From Massilia sp. HP4 (GTDB lineage: Bacteria > Pseudomonadota > Gammaproteobacteria > Burkholderiales > Burkholderiaceae_D), in the NCBI RefSeq assembly GCF_005222695.1, contig NZ_STGG01000018.1, positions 1 through 37,066 of the forward strand: a stretch of 37,066 nucleotides of DNA. Reading direction: 5' to 3'. Of this stretch, positions 6,020 to 15,283 are shown piece after piece. The notes beneath the pieces are model-generated. The model searched no databases, was not told where the DNA came from, and saw only the letters and a program-made list of their open reading frames with translations. Position numbers and translations under genes: made by a program. Every line of letters starts with the position of its first letter. The first letter of the stretch is position 1.

Positions 6020-8122
6020 ATGACCTCTACCCTCGTCCGTGCGACCTGCCCACACGATTGTCCCGACACCTGCGCCATCCTCGTCAAAGTCGAAGACGGC
6101 GTGGCGAAAGAAGTGAAGGGCGATCCGGAGCATCCGACCACGGCCGGGGTGTTGTGCACCAAGGTGTCGCGCTATGTCGAGCGCACCTACCACCCGGATC
6201 GCGTGCTGTATCCGATGCGCCGCGTGGGCCGCAAGGGCGAGGGGAAATTCGAACGCATCAGCTGGGACGAGGCCTTGACCACCATCGCAGCGCGCCTGAA
6301 AGACATCGCCGGGCGTGACCCAGAGGCCATCCTGCCCTATAGCTACTGCGGCACCATGGGCCTGGTGCAAGGCGAATCGATGTCGCTGCGTTTCTTCAAC
6401 AAGCTGGGCGCCTCGCTGCTCGATCGCACCATCTGCGCCACCGCCGGCGCCACCGGTTATCGCTATACCATCGGCAGTTCGATCGGCACCGACCTCGAAC
6501 AGTTCCAGGACGCTAAACTGATCCTGATCTGGGGCGGCAATCCGATCGCGTCCAACCTGCATTTCTGGATGCGCGCGCAAGAAGCCAAGCGCCGTGGCGC
6601 CACCCTGATCGCGATCGATCCGTATCGCTCATTGACGGCCGAGAAGTGCCACCAGCACATCGCCCCGCTGCCAGGCACCGATGCCGCGCTGGCGCTGGGC
6701 ATGATGCATGTGTTGATCAAAGAAGATTTGCTCGACCATGACTATATCGAGCAATACACGCTCGGCTTCGAACCCCTGAAAGCGCGCGCGCTCGAATGGA
6801 CGCCGGAACGCACCGCCGAGACCTGCGGCATCACGGTCGACGAAGTGGTGAACCTGGCGCGCCTGTACGGAAAAACCGTCAAACAGGGCGACGCGGCCGC
6901 GATCCGCATCAACTACGGCATCCAGCGCGTGCGCGGTGGCGGCATGGCGGTGCGTAACATCACCTGCCTGCCGGCGCTGGTGGGCGCCTGGCGCCAGCCG
7001 GCCGGCGGCATCCAGCTGTCGACCTCGGCCTCGTTCCCGACCAACCGCCCGGCGCTGCAGCGCCCCGACCTGCTGGCCGGGCGCACGCCGCGCACGATCA
7101 ATATGACCACCATCGGCGACGACCTGCTCAGGGAGGCTTCGCCCGGGTTCGGCCCGAAGGTCGAGGCCGTCATCGTCTATAACGCCAATCCGCTGGCGAT
7201 CGCGCCCGATTCGCGCAAGGTGCAGCAGGGCTTCGAGCGTGAAGACCTGTTCACCGTGGTGCTGGAACATTTTCATACCGATAGCGCCGACTATGCCGAC
7301 ATCCTGCTGCCGGCCACCACCCAGCTCGAACACGTCGATGCGCACCTGGCCTATGGCCACCTGTACATGATGGCGAATAACGCGGCCATCGCGCCGGTCG
7401 GCGAATCGAAGCCGAACACCGAATTCTTCCGCCTGCTGGCGGCGCGCATGGGCTATGACGATCCCTGCTTTACGGAGAGCGACGACGAGATCGCGGCCCA
7501 GGCCTTCAACAAGAACGATGCGCGTGCGATCCACTTCGACTGGGATTCGCTCAAGCGCAGCGGCTGGGAAAAACTGGACATGCCGGCCGCGCCGTTCGCC
7601 GAGGGCGGTTTCACGACCCCGTCCGGAAAGTGCGAATTCTTTTCCGAGAGCATGCTGGCCGACGGACTCGATCCGGTGCCGACCTATATCGCGCCGTATG
7701 AATCGGTCGCGTCTAATCCCGAGCTTGCCGAAAGATACCCACTCGCGATGATTTCTCCGCCAGCGCGGAACTTCCTCAACTCAACGTTTGTCAATGTAAA
7801 GAGCCTGCGCGCAACTGAGGGCGAACCGCACCTCGACATCCACCCGATTGATGCTGCCGCACGCGGCATTGCCCACGGCGAGATGGCGCGCATTTTTAAC
7901 GACCGCGGTTCGTTCCTCGCCCGCGCACGCGTGACCGACAAGGCGCGTGCTGGATTGGTGGTGGGCTTGTCCGTCTGGTGGAAGAAACTCGCCAGCGACG
8001 GCAAGAACGCCAATGAAGTCACCAGCCAGCGTTTGACCGACATGGGCCGGGCGCCCACTTTCTACGACACCCTTGTGCAGGTCGAAAGAGCTGCACCCTT
8101 GACGCGAGATGAAACCCTCTAG
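6020..8122 (+). CDS. molybdopterin-dependent oxidoreductase with N-terminal [4Fe-4S] site
   Basis: This 700-residue protein belongs to the DMSO-reductase superfamily. The N-terminus has the cluster ligands C10-x3-C14-x3-C18-x27-C46. The Mo-bisPGD domains follow ('PYSYCGTMGLVQGESMS', 'ICATAGATGYR', 'ILIWGGNPIASNLHFW', 'IAIDPYRS', 'PGTDAALALGMMHVLI'). The C-terminal cofactor domain follows from about residue 580 ('PLAMISPPARNFLNSTF', 'LDIHPIDAAARGI'). No TAT or Sec signal is visible, so it is probably cytoplasmic. No electron-transfer subunits flank it, which leaves the redox partner and substrate unknown. Similar stand-alone proteins are often annotated as formate dehydrogenase- or BisC-like. 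The downstream lipoprotein gene overlaps it by 14 bases. Confidence 0.88.
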   Translation: MTSTLVRATCPHDCPDTCAILVKVEDGVAKEVKGDPEHPTTAGVLCTKVSRYVERTYHPDRVLYPMRRVGRKGEGKFERISWDEALTTIAARLKDIAGRDPEAILPYSYCGTMGLVQGESMSLRFFNKLGASLLDRTICATAGATGYRYTIGSSIGTDLEQFQDAKLILIWGGNPIASNLHFWMRAQEAKRRGATLIAIDPYRSLTAEKCHQHIAPLPGTDAALALGMMHVLIKEDLLDHDYIEQYTLGFEPLKARALEWTPERTAETCGITVDEVVNLARLYGKTVKQGDAAAIRINYGIQRVRGGGMAVRNITCLPALVGAWRQPAGGIQLSTSASFPTNRPALQRPDLLAGRTPRTINMTTIGDDLLREASPGFGPKVEAVIVYNANPLAIAPDSRKVQQGFEREDLFTVVLEHFHTDSADYADILLPATTQLEHVDAHLAYGHLYMMANNAAIAPVGESKPNTEFFRLLAARMGYDDPCFTESDDEIAAQAFNKNDARAIHFDWDSLKRSGWEKLDMPAAPFAEGGFTTPSGKCEFFSESMLADGLDPVPTYIAPYESVASNPELAERYPLAMISPPARNFLNSTFVNVKSLRATEGEPHLDIHPIDAAARGIAHGEMARIFNDRGSFLARARVTDKARAGLVVGLSVWWKKLASDGKNANEVTSQRLTDMGRAPTFYDTLVQVERAAPLTRDETL

Positions 8123-9224
8123 ATTTTCCCAGGCCTTCAAGCCAGTCATGGCCGCCGCAGCCGCGGCCCTCATGTTGTCAAGCTGCTCATCCCTCTCTTA
8201 CTACACCCAGGCCGCGCAAGGCCAGCTGCAATTGCTGAGCAATGCGCGCTCGATCGACGACTGGATCGCCGACGGCAATACCAACGTCAAATTGCGCCAC
8301 CGCCTCGAGTCGGCGCGCCAGATCCGCCGCTTCGCCATCCACGACATGAAGCTGCCCGACAACGGCAGCTATACCAACTACACCAATCTCGGCCGGCCCT
8401 ACGTGTTGTGGAACGTGGTCGCTACGCCCGAGCTGTCGCTCAAGCCCATCCAGTGGTGCTTCCCGGTGGCCGGCTGCGTCAGCTACCGCGGCTACTACAG
8501 CCAGGCCGAAGCCCAGGCCTATGCCAAGAAGTTGCGCGCCCAGGGCAATGACGTCGAGGTCGGCGGCGTGAGCGCCTATTCGACCCTGGGCTGGTTCAGC
8601 GATCCCTTGATGTCGACCTTCATCAACTACCCGGATGCCGAACTGGCGCGCCTGATCTTCCACGAGCTGGCGCACCAGGTCGTGTACGTGGCGGGCGACT
8701 CGCAGTTCAACGAGTCGTTTGCCAGCGCGGTGGAGCAGGCCGGCGTGGAAGCCTGGCTCGAGCGCTTCGGCAATCCCCAGATGAGCGAAGCCTACGAGCG
8801 CTACAAGAGCCGCAAGAGCGACTTCCTGGCCCTGCTGCTGCGCTATCGCGGCGAGCTCGAGCGTACTTACAAGAGCATGGAGCCGGACCGCGTCAAGCGC
8901 GCGGCCAAGGCGCGCCTGTTCCTGGCGCTGCAGGACGACTACCAGGTGCTCAAGGCCAACTGGGGCGGCTACGCGGGCTATGACCGCTTCTTCGCCGAAC
9001 CGCTGTCGAACGCCCACCTGGCATCGGTGGCGACCTATAACGATTTCGTGCCGGCATTTCGCGCTTTGCTGCAACGCGAGAAGTCGTGGCAGGGCTTCTA
9101 CAAGGCCGTCAACCGGCTGGCCAGGCTCGACAAGGAGGATCGTCATCGCGCGCTCAAGCGCTTCGATGTAATGACGCCACCCGGCACCTTGGTGGTGCAG
9201 CGCACCATCGCGGCCTCGCCGTAG
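8109..9224 (+). CDS. lipoprotein zinc aminopeptidase (Aminopep family, HExxH)
   Basis: This 371-residue protein has a lipoprotein signal: hydrophobic 'MAAAAAALML' then lipobox LSSC with Cys26. The zincin motif HELAH (186-190) is followed by 'FNESFASAVE', whose Glu203 probably completes the zinc site. It is conserved in the family of putative bacterial aminopeptidases (PF10023-type). Later helices are rich in Arg/Lys/Glu. Its ATG lies inside the end of the molybdopterin gene (14-base overlap, different frame), so translation is probably coupled. No terminator is evident after the stop; the next gene starts 173 bases on. Confidence 0.85.
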   Translation: MKPSRFSQAFKPVMAAAAAALMLSSCSSLSYYTQAAQGQLQLLSNARSIDDWIADGNTNVKLRHRLESARQIRRFAIHDMKLPDNGSYTNYTNLGRPYVLWNVVATPELSLKPIQWCFPVAGCVSYRGYYSQAEAQAYAKKLRAQGNDVEVGGVSAYSTLGWFSDPLMSTFINYPDAELARLIFHELAHQVVYVAGDSQFNESFASAVEQAGVEAWLERFGNPQMSEAYERYKSRKSDFLALLLRYRGELERTYKSMEPDRVKRAAKARLFLALQDDYQVLKANWGGYAGYDRFFAEPLSNAHLASVATYNDFVPAFRALLQREKSWQGFYKAVNRLARLDKEDRHRALKRFDVMTPPGTLVVQRTIAASP

Positions 9225-9397
9225 AGGACAGGTTCCAATCATGGTAAAACCGCTTGCGCACAGGGGCGCTGCCCGATAGCATCACATCAGCGATGGCAAA
9301 CACATAAGCCACGTGCGCAGGCGCGCCCGGCAAGCACCTCCGGCCGCCGACCAGAACGATAAAAATCGCAGTAGCGATATCGAGACAGAGGTGACCG

Positions 9398-11089
9398 ATG
9401 GACAAAACTTGGCTGCAGTCGTATCCCCCGGGCGTGCCTGCGGAGATTGATCCGGATCAATACCGCTCCTTGGTGCATATGCTCGACGAGTCCTTCAGCA
9501 AATACGCGGACCGCAAGGCCTATGTGTGCATGGACAAGTTCCTCACCTATGGCGAACTCGATGCGCATTCGAAGAAGCTGGCCGCCTGGCTGCAAAGCCG
9601 CGGCCTGGCCCCGGGCGCGCGGGTGGCGATCATGATGCCGAACGTGCTGCAGTATCCGGTCGCGCTGGCCGCCGTGCTGCGCGCCGGCTACACCGTCGTC
9701 AACGTCAATCCGCTGTACACCGCGCGCGAACTCGAACACCAGCTCAGCGACTCGGGCAGCGAAGCGATCATCGTGCTGGAAAACTTTGCCCACACCGTGC
9801 AGAAGGTGATGGGCAAGACCCCGGTGCGCCACGTGGTGGTGGCGAGCATGGGCGAGCTGCTGGGCGGCGTGAAGGGCATGCTGGTCAACTTCGTGGTGCG
9901 TAACGTCAAGAAGATGGTGCCCGAGTTCTCGTTGCCGAATATGGTCACCTTCAAGGAAGCGCTGGCCCAGGGCGAGCGCATGCCGTTCAAGCCGGCCGAA
10001 CTCAAGGTCGACGACGTCGCCTTCCTGCAGTACACGGGCGGCACCACCGGCGTGTCGAAAGGCGCCACGCTCACCCACCGCAACGTGATCGCCAACGTGC
10101 TGCAGACCGAGGCCTGGGCCCAGCCGTGCATGCAGGAGACCGCCGGCGAGCAGGTCACGATCGTGTGCGCGCTGCCGCTGTACCACATCTTCGCGCTGAC
10201 CGCGTGCGCGATGTGGGGCATGCGCATGGGCGCCCTGAACGTCCTGATCGTCAATCCGCGCGACATCCCGGCCTTCGTGAAGGAACTGGCAAAATACCGC
10301 GTCAATATGCTGCCGGCGGTGAATACGCTGTACAACGCGCTCGCCAATAATCCCGACTTCGCCCACCTCGATTTCTCGGCGCTGCGCATGTGCAATGGCG
10401 GCGGCATGGCGGTGCAAAAGCCCGTGGCCGACAAGTGGCGCGAGCTGACCGGCGTGGCCATCGTCGAAGGCTACGGCTTGTCCGAGACCTCGCCGGTGGC
10501 GACCTGCAACCGCGCCGACAGCAAGGAATTCACCGGCACCATCGGCTTGCCGGTGCCGTCGACCGATATCGCGATCATCGACGACGAGGGCCGCACCATG
10601 GCCCCCGGCGAGATCGGCGAGATCGCGATCCGCGGCCCGCAAGTCATGGCCGGCTACTGGAACCGTCCGGACGAAACCGCCAAGGTGATGACCGCCGACG
10701 GCTTCTTCCGCTCGGGCGACGTCGGTTTCATGGACGCCGCCGGCTACGTCAAGATCGTCGACCGCAAGAAGGACATGATCCTGGTCTCGGGCTTCAACGT
10801 CTATCCGAACGAGCTCGAAGGCGTGATCGCCGGCCATCCGGGCGTGCTCGAATGCGCCGTGGTCGGCGTGCCGGACGAGCATTCGGGCGAGGCGGTCAAG
10901 GTATTCGTGGTAAAGAAAGACCCAGGCCTCACGGCCGAACAGCTGATGGGCTACTGCAAGGAGCAGTTCACCGGCTACAAGAGACCGAAGTACATCGAGT
11001 TCCGCGACGAGCTGCCGAAGACCAACGTCGGCAAGATCCTGAGGCGCGCGCTGAGGGACGAAACGAAGCAAGCGGAAACGGTAGCGTAG
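9398..11089 (+). CDS. fadD: long-chain fatty acid-CoA ligase (first of two tandem copies)
   Basis: This 563-residue acyl-CoA synthetase matches the length of E. coli FadD. Seen in order: the P-loop-like AMP-binding motif 'YTGGTTGVSKGA' (~211-222), 'EGYGLSETSP' (~357-366), the fatty-acyl-CoA signature 'VDRKKDMILVSGFNVYPNE', and the C-terminal catalytic Lys in 'VGKILRRALRD' (~544). It activates fatty acids with ATP and CoA for beta-oxidation or lipid synthesis, at the inner face of the membrane. An AGAGGTG SD lies four bases before ATG 9398. It ends at a strong terminator (11126-11160). A close paralogue follows immediately. Confidence 0.95.
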   Translation: MDKTWLQSYPPGVPAEIDPDQYRSLVHMLDESFSKYADRKAYVCMDKFLTYGELDAHSKKLAAWLQSRGLAPGARVAIMMPNVLQYPVALAAVLRAGYTVVNVNPLYTARELEHQLSDSGSEAIIVLENFAHTVQKVMGKTPVRHVVVASMGELLGGVKGMLVNFVVRNVKKMVPEFSLPNMVTFKEALAQGERMPFKPAELKVDDVAFLQYTGGTTGVSKGATLTHRNVIANVLQTEAWAQPCMQETAGEQVTIVCALPLYHIFALTACAMWGMRMGALNVLIVNPRDIPAFVKELAKYRVNMLPAVNTLYNALANNPDFAHLDFSALRMCNGGGMAVQKPVADKWRELTGVAIVEGYGLSETSPVATCNRADSKEFTGTIGLPVPSTDIAIIDDEGRTMAPGEIGEIAIRGPQVMAGYWNRPDETAKVMTADGFFRSGDVGFMDAAGYVKIVDRKKDMILVSGFNVYPNELEGVIAGHPGVLECAVVGVPDEHSGEAVKVFVVKKDPGLTAEQLMGYCKEQFTGYKRPKYIEFRDELPKTNVGKILRRALRDETKQAETVA

Positions 11090-11125
11090 GCATCACGGCA
11101 CAACAAGGCTGCAACGCGCAGCCAG

Positions 11126-11160
11126 CCAAAGCCGCCTGCGGGGCGGCTTTGGCGTTTTAT
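11126..11160 (+). terminator. intrinsic terminator between the tandem fadD genes
   Basis: A perfect 11-bp stem, CCAAAGCCGCC (11126-11136) with GGCGGCTTTGG (11142-11152), is followed by CGTTTTAT. It lies 37 bases after the first fadD stop and 27 bases before the second start. The two genes are therefore probably not simply co-transcribed at full strength. Confidence 0.85.
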
Positions 11161-11186
11161 TGGAACCAACAAGGAAGGCAACACAG

Positions 11187-12869
11187 ATGGACAAATTTTG
11201 GCTCTCGTCGTACGAGAACGGTGTGGCGGCCGATATCGACCCGACCCAGTACCGCTCGCTGACGCATCTGCTCGAAGAGGCGTTTCGCAAGTACGCCGAC
11301 CGCAAGGCCTATGCCTGCATGGGCAAGTCCATCACGTTCTCGGAACTCGACGCCATGTCGCAGCGGATGGCGGCCTGGTTCCAGGCGCGCGGCCTGAAGC
11401 CCGGCGCGCGCGTGGCCATCATGCTGCCGAACGTGCTGCAGTATCCGGTGGCGCTGGCCGCCGTGCTGCGCGCCGGCTACGTGGTCGTCAACGTCAATCC
11501 GCTGTACACCCCGCGCGAGCTGCAGCACCAGCTGGCCGACTCGGGCGCCGAGGCGATCGTGGTGCTCGAGAATTTTGCGCACACGCTCGAGCAGGTCATC
11601 GGCCAAACGAAGGTAAGACACACTGTGCTGGCGACCATGGGCGACCTCTTGGGCGGCCTCAAAGGCACGCTGGTCAACCTGGTGGTGCGCAAGGTCAAGA
11701 AGATGGTGCCGGCCTATTCGCTGCCGGGCGCGATCGCCTTCAACAAGGTGCTGAGCGAAGGCGCGCGCGAGACCCTCAAGCCGGTCACGATCGGCCATGA
11801 CGACATCGCTTTCTTGCAGTACACCGGCGGCACCACCGGCGTCTCGAAGGGCGCGGTGCTGCTGCACCGCCACGTGATCGCCAACGTGCTGCAGAACGAA
11901 GCCTGGTTCGGGCCGACCTTGTCGCGCATGAAGGCCGGCGAGCAGCCGCAGTTCGCCTGCGCGCTGCCGCTGTACCACATCTATGCGCTCACGGTCTGCG
12001 CGCTGCTGGGCCTGCGCATCGGCGGCATGAACCTGTTGATCCCGAACCCGCGCGACATCAAGGGTTTTATTAAAGAGCTGGGTGGCTACCGCATCAACAT
12101 CTTCCCGGCGGTGAACACGCTGTACAACGGCCTGCTCAACAACGACGATTTCGCCAAGCTCGATTTCTCGGGCCTGATGGTGTGCCCGGGCGGAGGCATG
12201 GCGGTGCAGAAGGCGGTGGCCGACAAATGGCTCAAGACCACCGGCATCCCGATCGTCGAGGGTTATGGCTTGTCGGAGACTTCGCCGGTGGTGACCGCCA
12301 ATCGCTGCGACATCACCGATTTCACCGGCACCATCGGCCTGCCGCTGCCGTCGACCGAGCTGCGCATCCTGGACGAAGCGGGCAACGAAGTCCCGTTCGG
12401 CACCGCCGGCGAGATCGCCGTGCGCGGCCCGCAGGTGATGGCCGGCTACTGGCAGCGCGACGACGAGACGGCCAAGGTCATGACCGCGGACGGCTTCTTC
12501 AAGACCGGCGACATCGGCATCATGGACGCGCAAGGCTATACCCGCATCGTCGACCGCAAGAAGGACATGATCCTGGTCTCGGGCTTCAACGTCTATCCGA
12601 ACGAAGTCGAAGGCGTGGTGGCCGCGCACCCGGGCGTGCTCGAAGTAGCCTGCGTGGGCGTGCCCGACCAGAATTCGGGCGAGGCCGTGAAGCTGTACGT
12701 AGTCAAGAAGGATGCCAGTCTCACCACCGAACAGCTCAAGGAATTCTGCAAGGAGCAGCTGACCGGCTATAAACGGCCGAAGTACATCGAATTCCGCGAG
12801 ACGCTGCCGAAGACGAACGTCGGCAAGATTTTGCGGCGCGAACTGCGCGACGAAAAGAAGACCGCCTGA
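11187..12869 (+). CDS. fadD: long-chain fatty acid-CoA ligase (second tandem copy)
   Basis: This 560-residue protein is strongly similar to the preceding gene from first to last residue. For example both start MDK.WL.SY..GV.A.IDP.QYRSL, and both have 'YTGGTTGVSKGA', 'VEGYGLSETSPV', 'VDRKKDMILVSGFNVYPNE' and 'KTNVGKILRRELRD'. The two clearly arose by tandem duplication. Differences cluster in the middle (about residues 150-300), which could mean different chain-length or expression niches. A TTG at 11160 would extend the frame by nine residues, but it overlaps the preceding terminator. The ATG at 11187, after AAGGAAGG, is chosen. A terminator follows at 12875. Confidence 0.95.
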   Translation: MDKFWLSSYENGVAADIDPTQYRSLTHLLEEAFRKYADRKAYACMGKSITFSELDAMSQRMAAWFQARGLKPGARVAIMLPNVLQYPVALAAVLRAGYVVVNVNPLYTPRELQHQLADSGAEAIVVLENFAHTLEQVIGQTKVRHTVLATMGDLLGGLKGTLVNLVVRKVKKMVPAYSLPGAIAFNKVLSEGARETLKPVTIGHDDIAFLQYTGGTTGVSKGAVLLHRHVIANVLQNEAWFGPTLSRMKAGEQPQFACALPLYHIYALTVCALLGLRIGGMNLLIPNPRDIKGFIKELGGYRINIFPAVNTLYNGLLNNDDFAKLDFSGLMVCPGGGMAVQKAVADKWLKTTGIPIVEGYGLSETSPVVTANRCDITDFTGTIGLPLPSTELRILDEAGNEVPFGTAGEIAVRGPQVMAGYWQRDDETAKVMTADGFFKTGDIGIMDAQGYTRIVDRKKDMILVSGFNVYPNEVEGVVAAHPGVLEVACVGVPDQNSGEAVKLYVVKKDASLTTEQLKEFCKEQLTGYKRPKYIEFRETLPKTNVGKILRRELRDEKKTA

Positions 12870-12874
12870 TGCCG

Positions 12875-12900
12875 AAGGCCGCCGATCCGGCGGCCTTTTT
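12875..12900 (+). terminator. intrinsic terminator of the second fadD gene
   Basis: A 10-bp perfect stem, AAGGCCGCCG (12875-12884) and CGGCGGCCTT (12888-12897), has loop ATC and runs into TTTTT. It lies in the 33-base gap between convergent genes. The opposite strand lacks a comparable T-run. Confidence 0.88.
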
Positions 12901-12902
12901 CG

Positions 12903-13346
12903 CTAGCGGTGCGCCACCAGCGATTCGAGCGGCGGCAACTGGCGCGGCTTGCGGTCCGGGCCGGTGGCGACATAGGTCAGCGTGGCCTCGGTCACCTTGA
13001 CCACCTCGGCCGCCAGGCGGTTGCGCTCGGCGTACACCTCGACGAAGACGGTCACCGAGGTGTTGCCGACCTTGGTGATGTCGGCATAGAAGGACAGCAG
13101 GTCGCCCACGAATACCGGGTTCTTGAACAGGAAGGAATTGACGGCGATGGTCGCCACGCGGCCATTGGCGCGGCGGGTGGCCGGCAGCGAGCCGGCCAGG
13201 TCGACCTGGGCCATGATCCAGCCGCCGAACACGTCGCCATACACATTGGCGTCGGACGGGGCAGGCATGACCCGCAGCTCAGGCATCTTGCCTGCCGGCA
13301 GACGTACAGTGGTGGGGGCGGTTACGGTGTTTTCGGGCGTGGTCAT
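12903..13346 (-). CDS. acyl-CoA thioesterase, hotdog fold (YciA-like)
   Basis: This 147-residue protein is a single hotdog domain of YciA/acyl-CoA hydrolase type. The signature 'NVYGDVFGGWIMAQVDLAG' (about 34-52) holds the active-site Asn/Asp region and the long hotdog helix. The strand 'ATIAVNSFLFKNPVFVGDLLSF' follows. It hydrolyses acyl-CoA to free acid and CoA, the reverse of what the neighbouring FadD enzymes do. It converges with fadD across a 33-base gap and is divergent from the ABC transporter gene, so it is an independent unit. There is no signal peptide, so it is cytoplasmic. Confidence 0.9.
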   Translation of the reverse strand: MTTPENTVTAPTTVRLPAGKMPELRVMPAPSDANVYGDVFGGWIMAQVDLAGSLPATRRANGRVATIAVNSFLFKNPVFVGDLLSFYADITKVGNTSVTVFVEVYAERNRLAAEVVKVTEATLTYVATGPDRKPRQLPPLESLVAHR

Positions 13347-13408
13347 CTTGAATTCTCGGTAAAAGCTACAATCGTCCCGAATTGAACCATAAATCCAGAA
13401 GCCCCGTC

Positions 13409-15283
13409 ATGCGCCGTAATTCCGCTCCACTTCCTCCCGACGCCACAGGCGTGCCCCGCAACGATTGGGCGACGCTCAAAACCCTGTTCCCCTACCTGTG
13501 GGTCTACAAGTGGCGGGTGATGGCCGCCATGGCCGCCCTGGTCGGCGCAAAAATGGCCAATGTCGGCGTGCCGCTGGTGCTCAAGCAGATCATCGACGGC
13601 CTGGCGATCGACCCGGCGCACCCGCATGCGCTGCTGGTGCTGCCGCTCGGGCTCCTGGTCGGCTATGGCTTGCTGCGCCTGTCGATGACGGTATTCACCG
13701 AGCTGCGCGAATTTTTGTTCGCGCGCGTGACCCAGCGCGCGGTGCGCACCATCGCACTCAAGGTTTTCCGCCACCTGCACGCGCTGTCGCTGCGCTTCCA
13801 CCTGAACCGCCAGACCGGCGGCATGACGCGCGATATCGAGCGTGGCACGCGCGGCGTCAACTCGCTGATCTCGTACTCGCTGTTCAACATCTTGCCGACG
13901 CTGGTCGAGATCACGCTGGTGCTGGTCTACCTGGTGTTCAACTACGATATCTGGTTCACCATCATCACGGCGGTGGCGCTGGCGTCCTACATCACGTTCA
14001 CGGTGGTGGTCACCGAATGGCGCACGCATTTCCGGCGCACGATGAACGAGCTGGAATCGAAGGCATCGACGAAGGCGATCGACTCGCTGCTCAACTACGA
14101 GACGGTCAAGTACTTCGGCAACGAGGACTACGAGGCGCGCCGTTATGACGAAGGCCTCAAGAACTACGAGAACGCCGGCGTGCGTTCGCAGACTTCGCTG
14201 TCCTTCCTGAATACCGGCCAGTCGCTGATCATCGCTACCGCCGTCACCCTGATCCTGTGGCGCGCGACCGAGGGCGTGATCGTCGGCACCATGAGCCTGG
14301 GCGACCTGGTGCTGGTCAATACCTTCATGATCCAGCTCTACCTGCCGCTGAACTTCCTGGGCGTGATCTACCGCGAGATCAAGCAAAGCCTGGCCGATAT
14401 GGAGCGTCTGTTTGGCCTGCTGGACCAGAACCGCGAAGTGGCCGACGACGCCAAGGCCCGGCCGCTGGTGACGCAAGGCGCCGAAGTGACGTTCTCGCAC
14501 GTCGAGTTCAGCTACGAGACCAAGCGCCAAATCCTGTTCGACGTCGATTTCACCATCCCCGCCGGGACCACGACCGCCGTGGTGGGCCATAGCGGCTCGG
14601 GCAAGTCGACCCTGTCGCGGCTGCTGTTCCGCTTCTATGACGTGAATGGCGGCGCGATCCGCATCGACGGCCAGGACTTGCGCGACATCACCCAGCAATC
14701 GCTGCGCAGCGCGATCGGCATCGTGCCGCAGGATACCGTGCTGTTCAACGACACGATCGAATACAACATCGCCTATGGCCGGCCGGGCGCCAGCCGCGAC
14801 GATATCGTGGCGGCCGCGCGCGCGGCGTCGATCCATGACTTCATCGAGAGCCTGCCGGATGGTTATCAAAGCATGGTGGGCGAGCGCGGGCTGAAACTGT
14901 CGGGCGGCGAGAAGCAGCGTGTAGCGATCGCGCGCACGCTATTGAAGGATCCGGCGATCCTGATCTTCGACGAGGCCACGTCGGCGCTGGATTCGCGCGC
15001 GGAGCAGGCGATCCAGGCGGAGTTGAAGGAAATCGCCAGGAACCGCACGACCCTGGTGATCGCGCACCGCCTGTCGACGATCGCGGATGCGCAGCAGATC
15101 ATCGTGCTCGACCACGGCAAGATCGTCGAACGCGGCACGCACGGTTCGCTGCTGGCGGCGCAGGGCCTGTATGCGCAGATGTGGGAAAGGCAGCTGGCGC
15201 GCCCCGATGAAGATGTGGCGTCGCCGCCCATGGAGTTGGAGTCCGTCGAACGCGTCGGCGGCATAGCCGCCAACCCTACGTAG
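13409..15283 (+). CDS. Atm1/ABCB7-type ABC exporter (fused permease and ATPase)
   Basis: This 624-residue half-transporter has six predicted TM helices in about residues 30-310, then an ATPase domain with Walker A 'GHSGSGKST' (~392), signature 'LSGGEKQR' (~496), Walker B 'ILIFDEATSALDS' (~516-528) and 'IAHRLSTI'. The family-specific stretches 'LRFHLNRQTGGMTRDIERGTRG', split here as LRFHLNRQTGG and MTRDIERGTRG, and 'NYETVKYFGNEDYE' mark the Atm1/HMT1 group. These export glutathione conjugates or metal-thiol complexes and dimerise. A TTG at 13382 could add nine residues; ATG 13409 is preferred. A TACAAT -10 lies at 13367-13372. The final residues (VERVGGIAANPT) and the stop codon are encoded by a REP-like element. 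Confidence 0.92.
   Translation: MRRNSAPLPPDATGVPRNDWATLKTLFPYLWVYKWRVMAAMAALVGAKMANVGVPLVLKQIIDGLAIDPAHPHALLVLPLGLLVGYGLLRLSMTVFTELREFLFARVTQRAVRTIALKVFRHLHALSLRFHLNRQTGGMTRDIERGTRGVNSLISYSLFNILPTLVEITLVLVYLVFNYDIWFTIITAVALASYITFTVVVTEWRTHFRRTMNELESKASTKAIDSLLNYETVKYFGNEDYEARRYDEGLKNYENAGVRSQTSLSFLNTGQSLIIATAVTLILWRATEGVIVGTMSLGDLVLVNTFMIQLYLPLNFLGVIYREIKQSLADMERLFGLLDQNREVADDAKARPLVTQGAEVTFSHVEFSYETKRQILFDVDFTIPAGTTTAVVGHSGSGKSTLSRLLFRFYDVNGGAIRIDGQDLRDITQQSLRSAIGIVPQDTVLFNDTIEYNIAYGRPGASRDDIVAAARAASIHDFIESLPDGYQSMVGERGLKLSGGEKQRVAIARTLLKDPAILIFDEATSALDSRAEQAIQAELKEIARNRTTLVIAHRLSTIADAQQIIVLDHGKIVERGTHGSLLAAQGLYAQMWERQLARPDEDVASPPMELESVERVGGIAANPT

Noticed and set aside
9225..9397. Intergenic region before fadD examined for an RNA or small gene
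   Set aside because: No stable hairpin, promoter pair or coding frame stood out beyond the AGAGGTG SD of fadD.
13343..14869. 508-residue minus-strand frame opposite the ABC exporter
   Set aside because: It is a low-complexity His/Arg/Gln-rich shadow with no recognisable fold; the plus strand holds intact Walker motifs.
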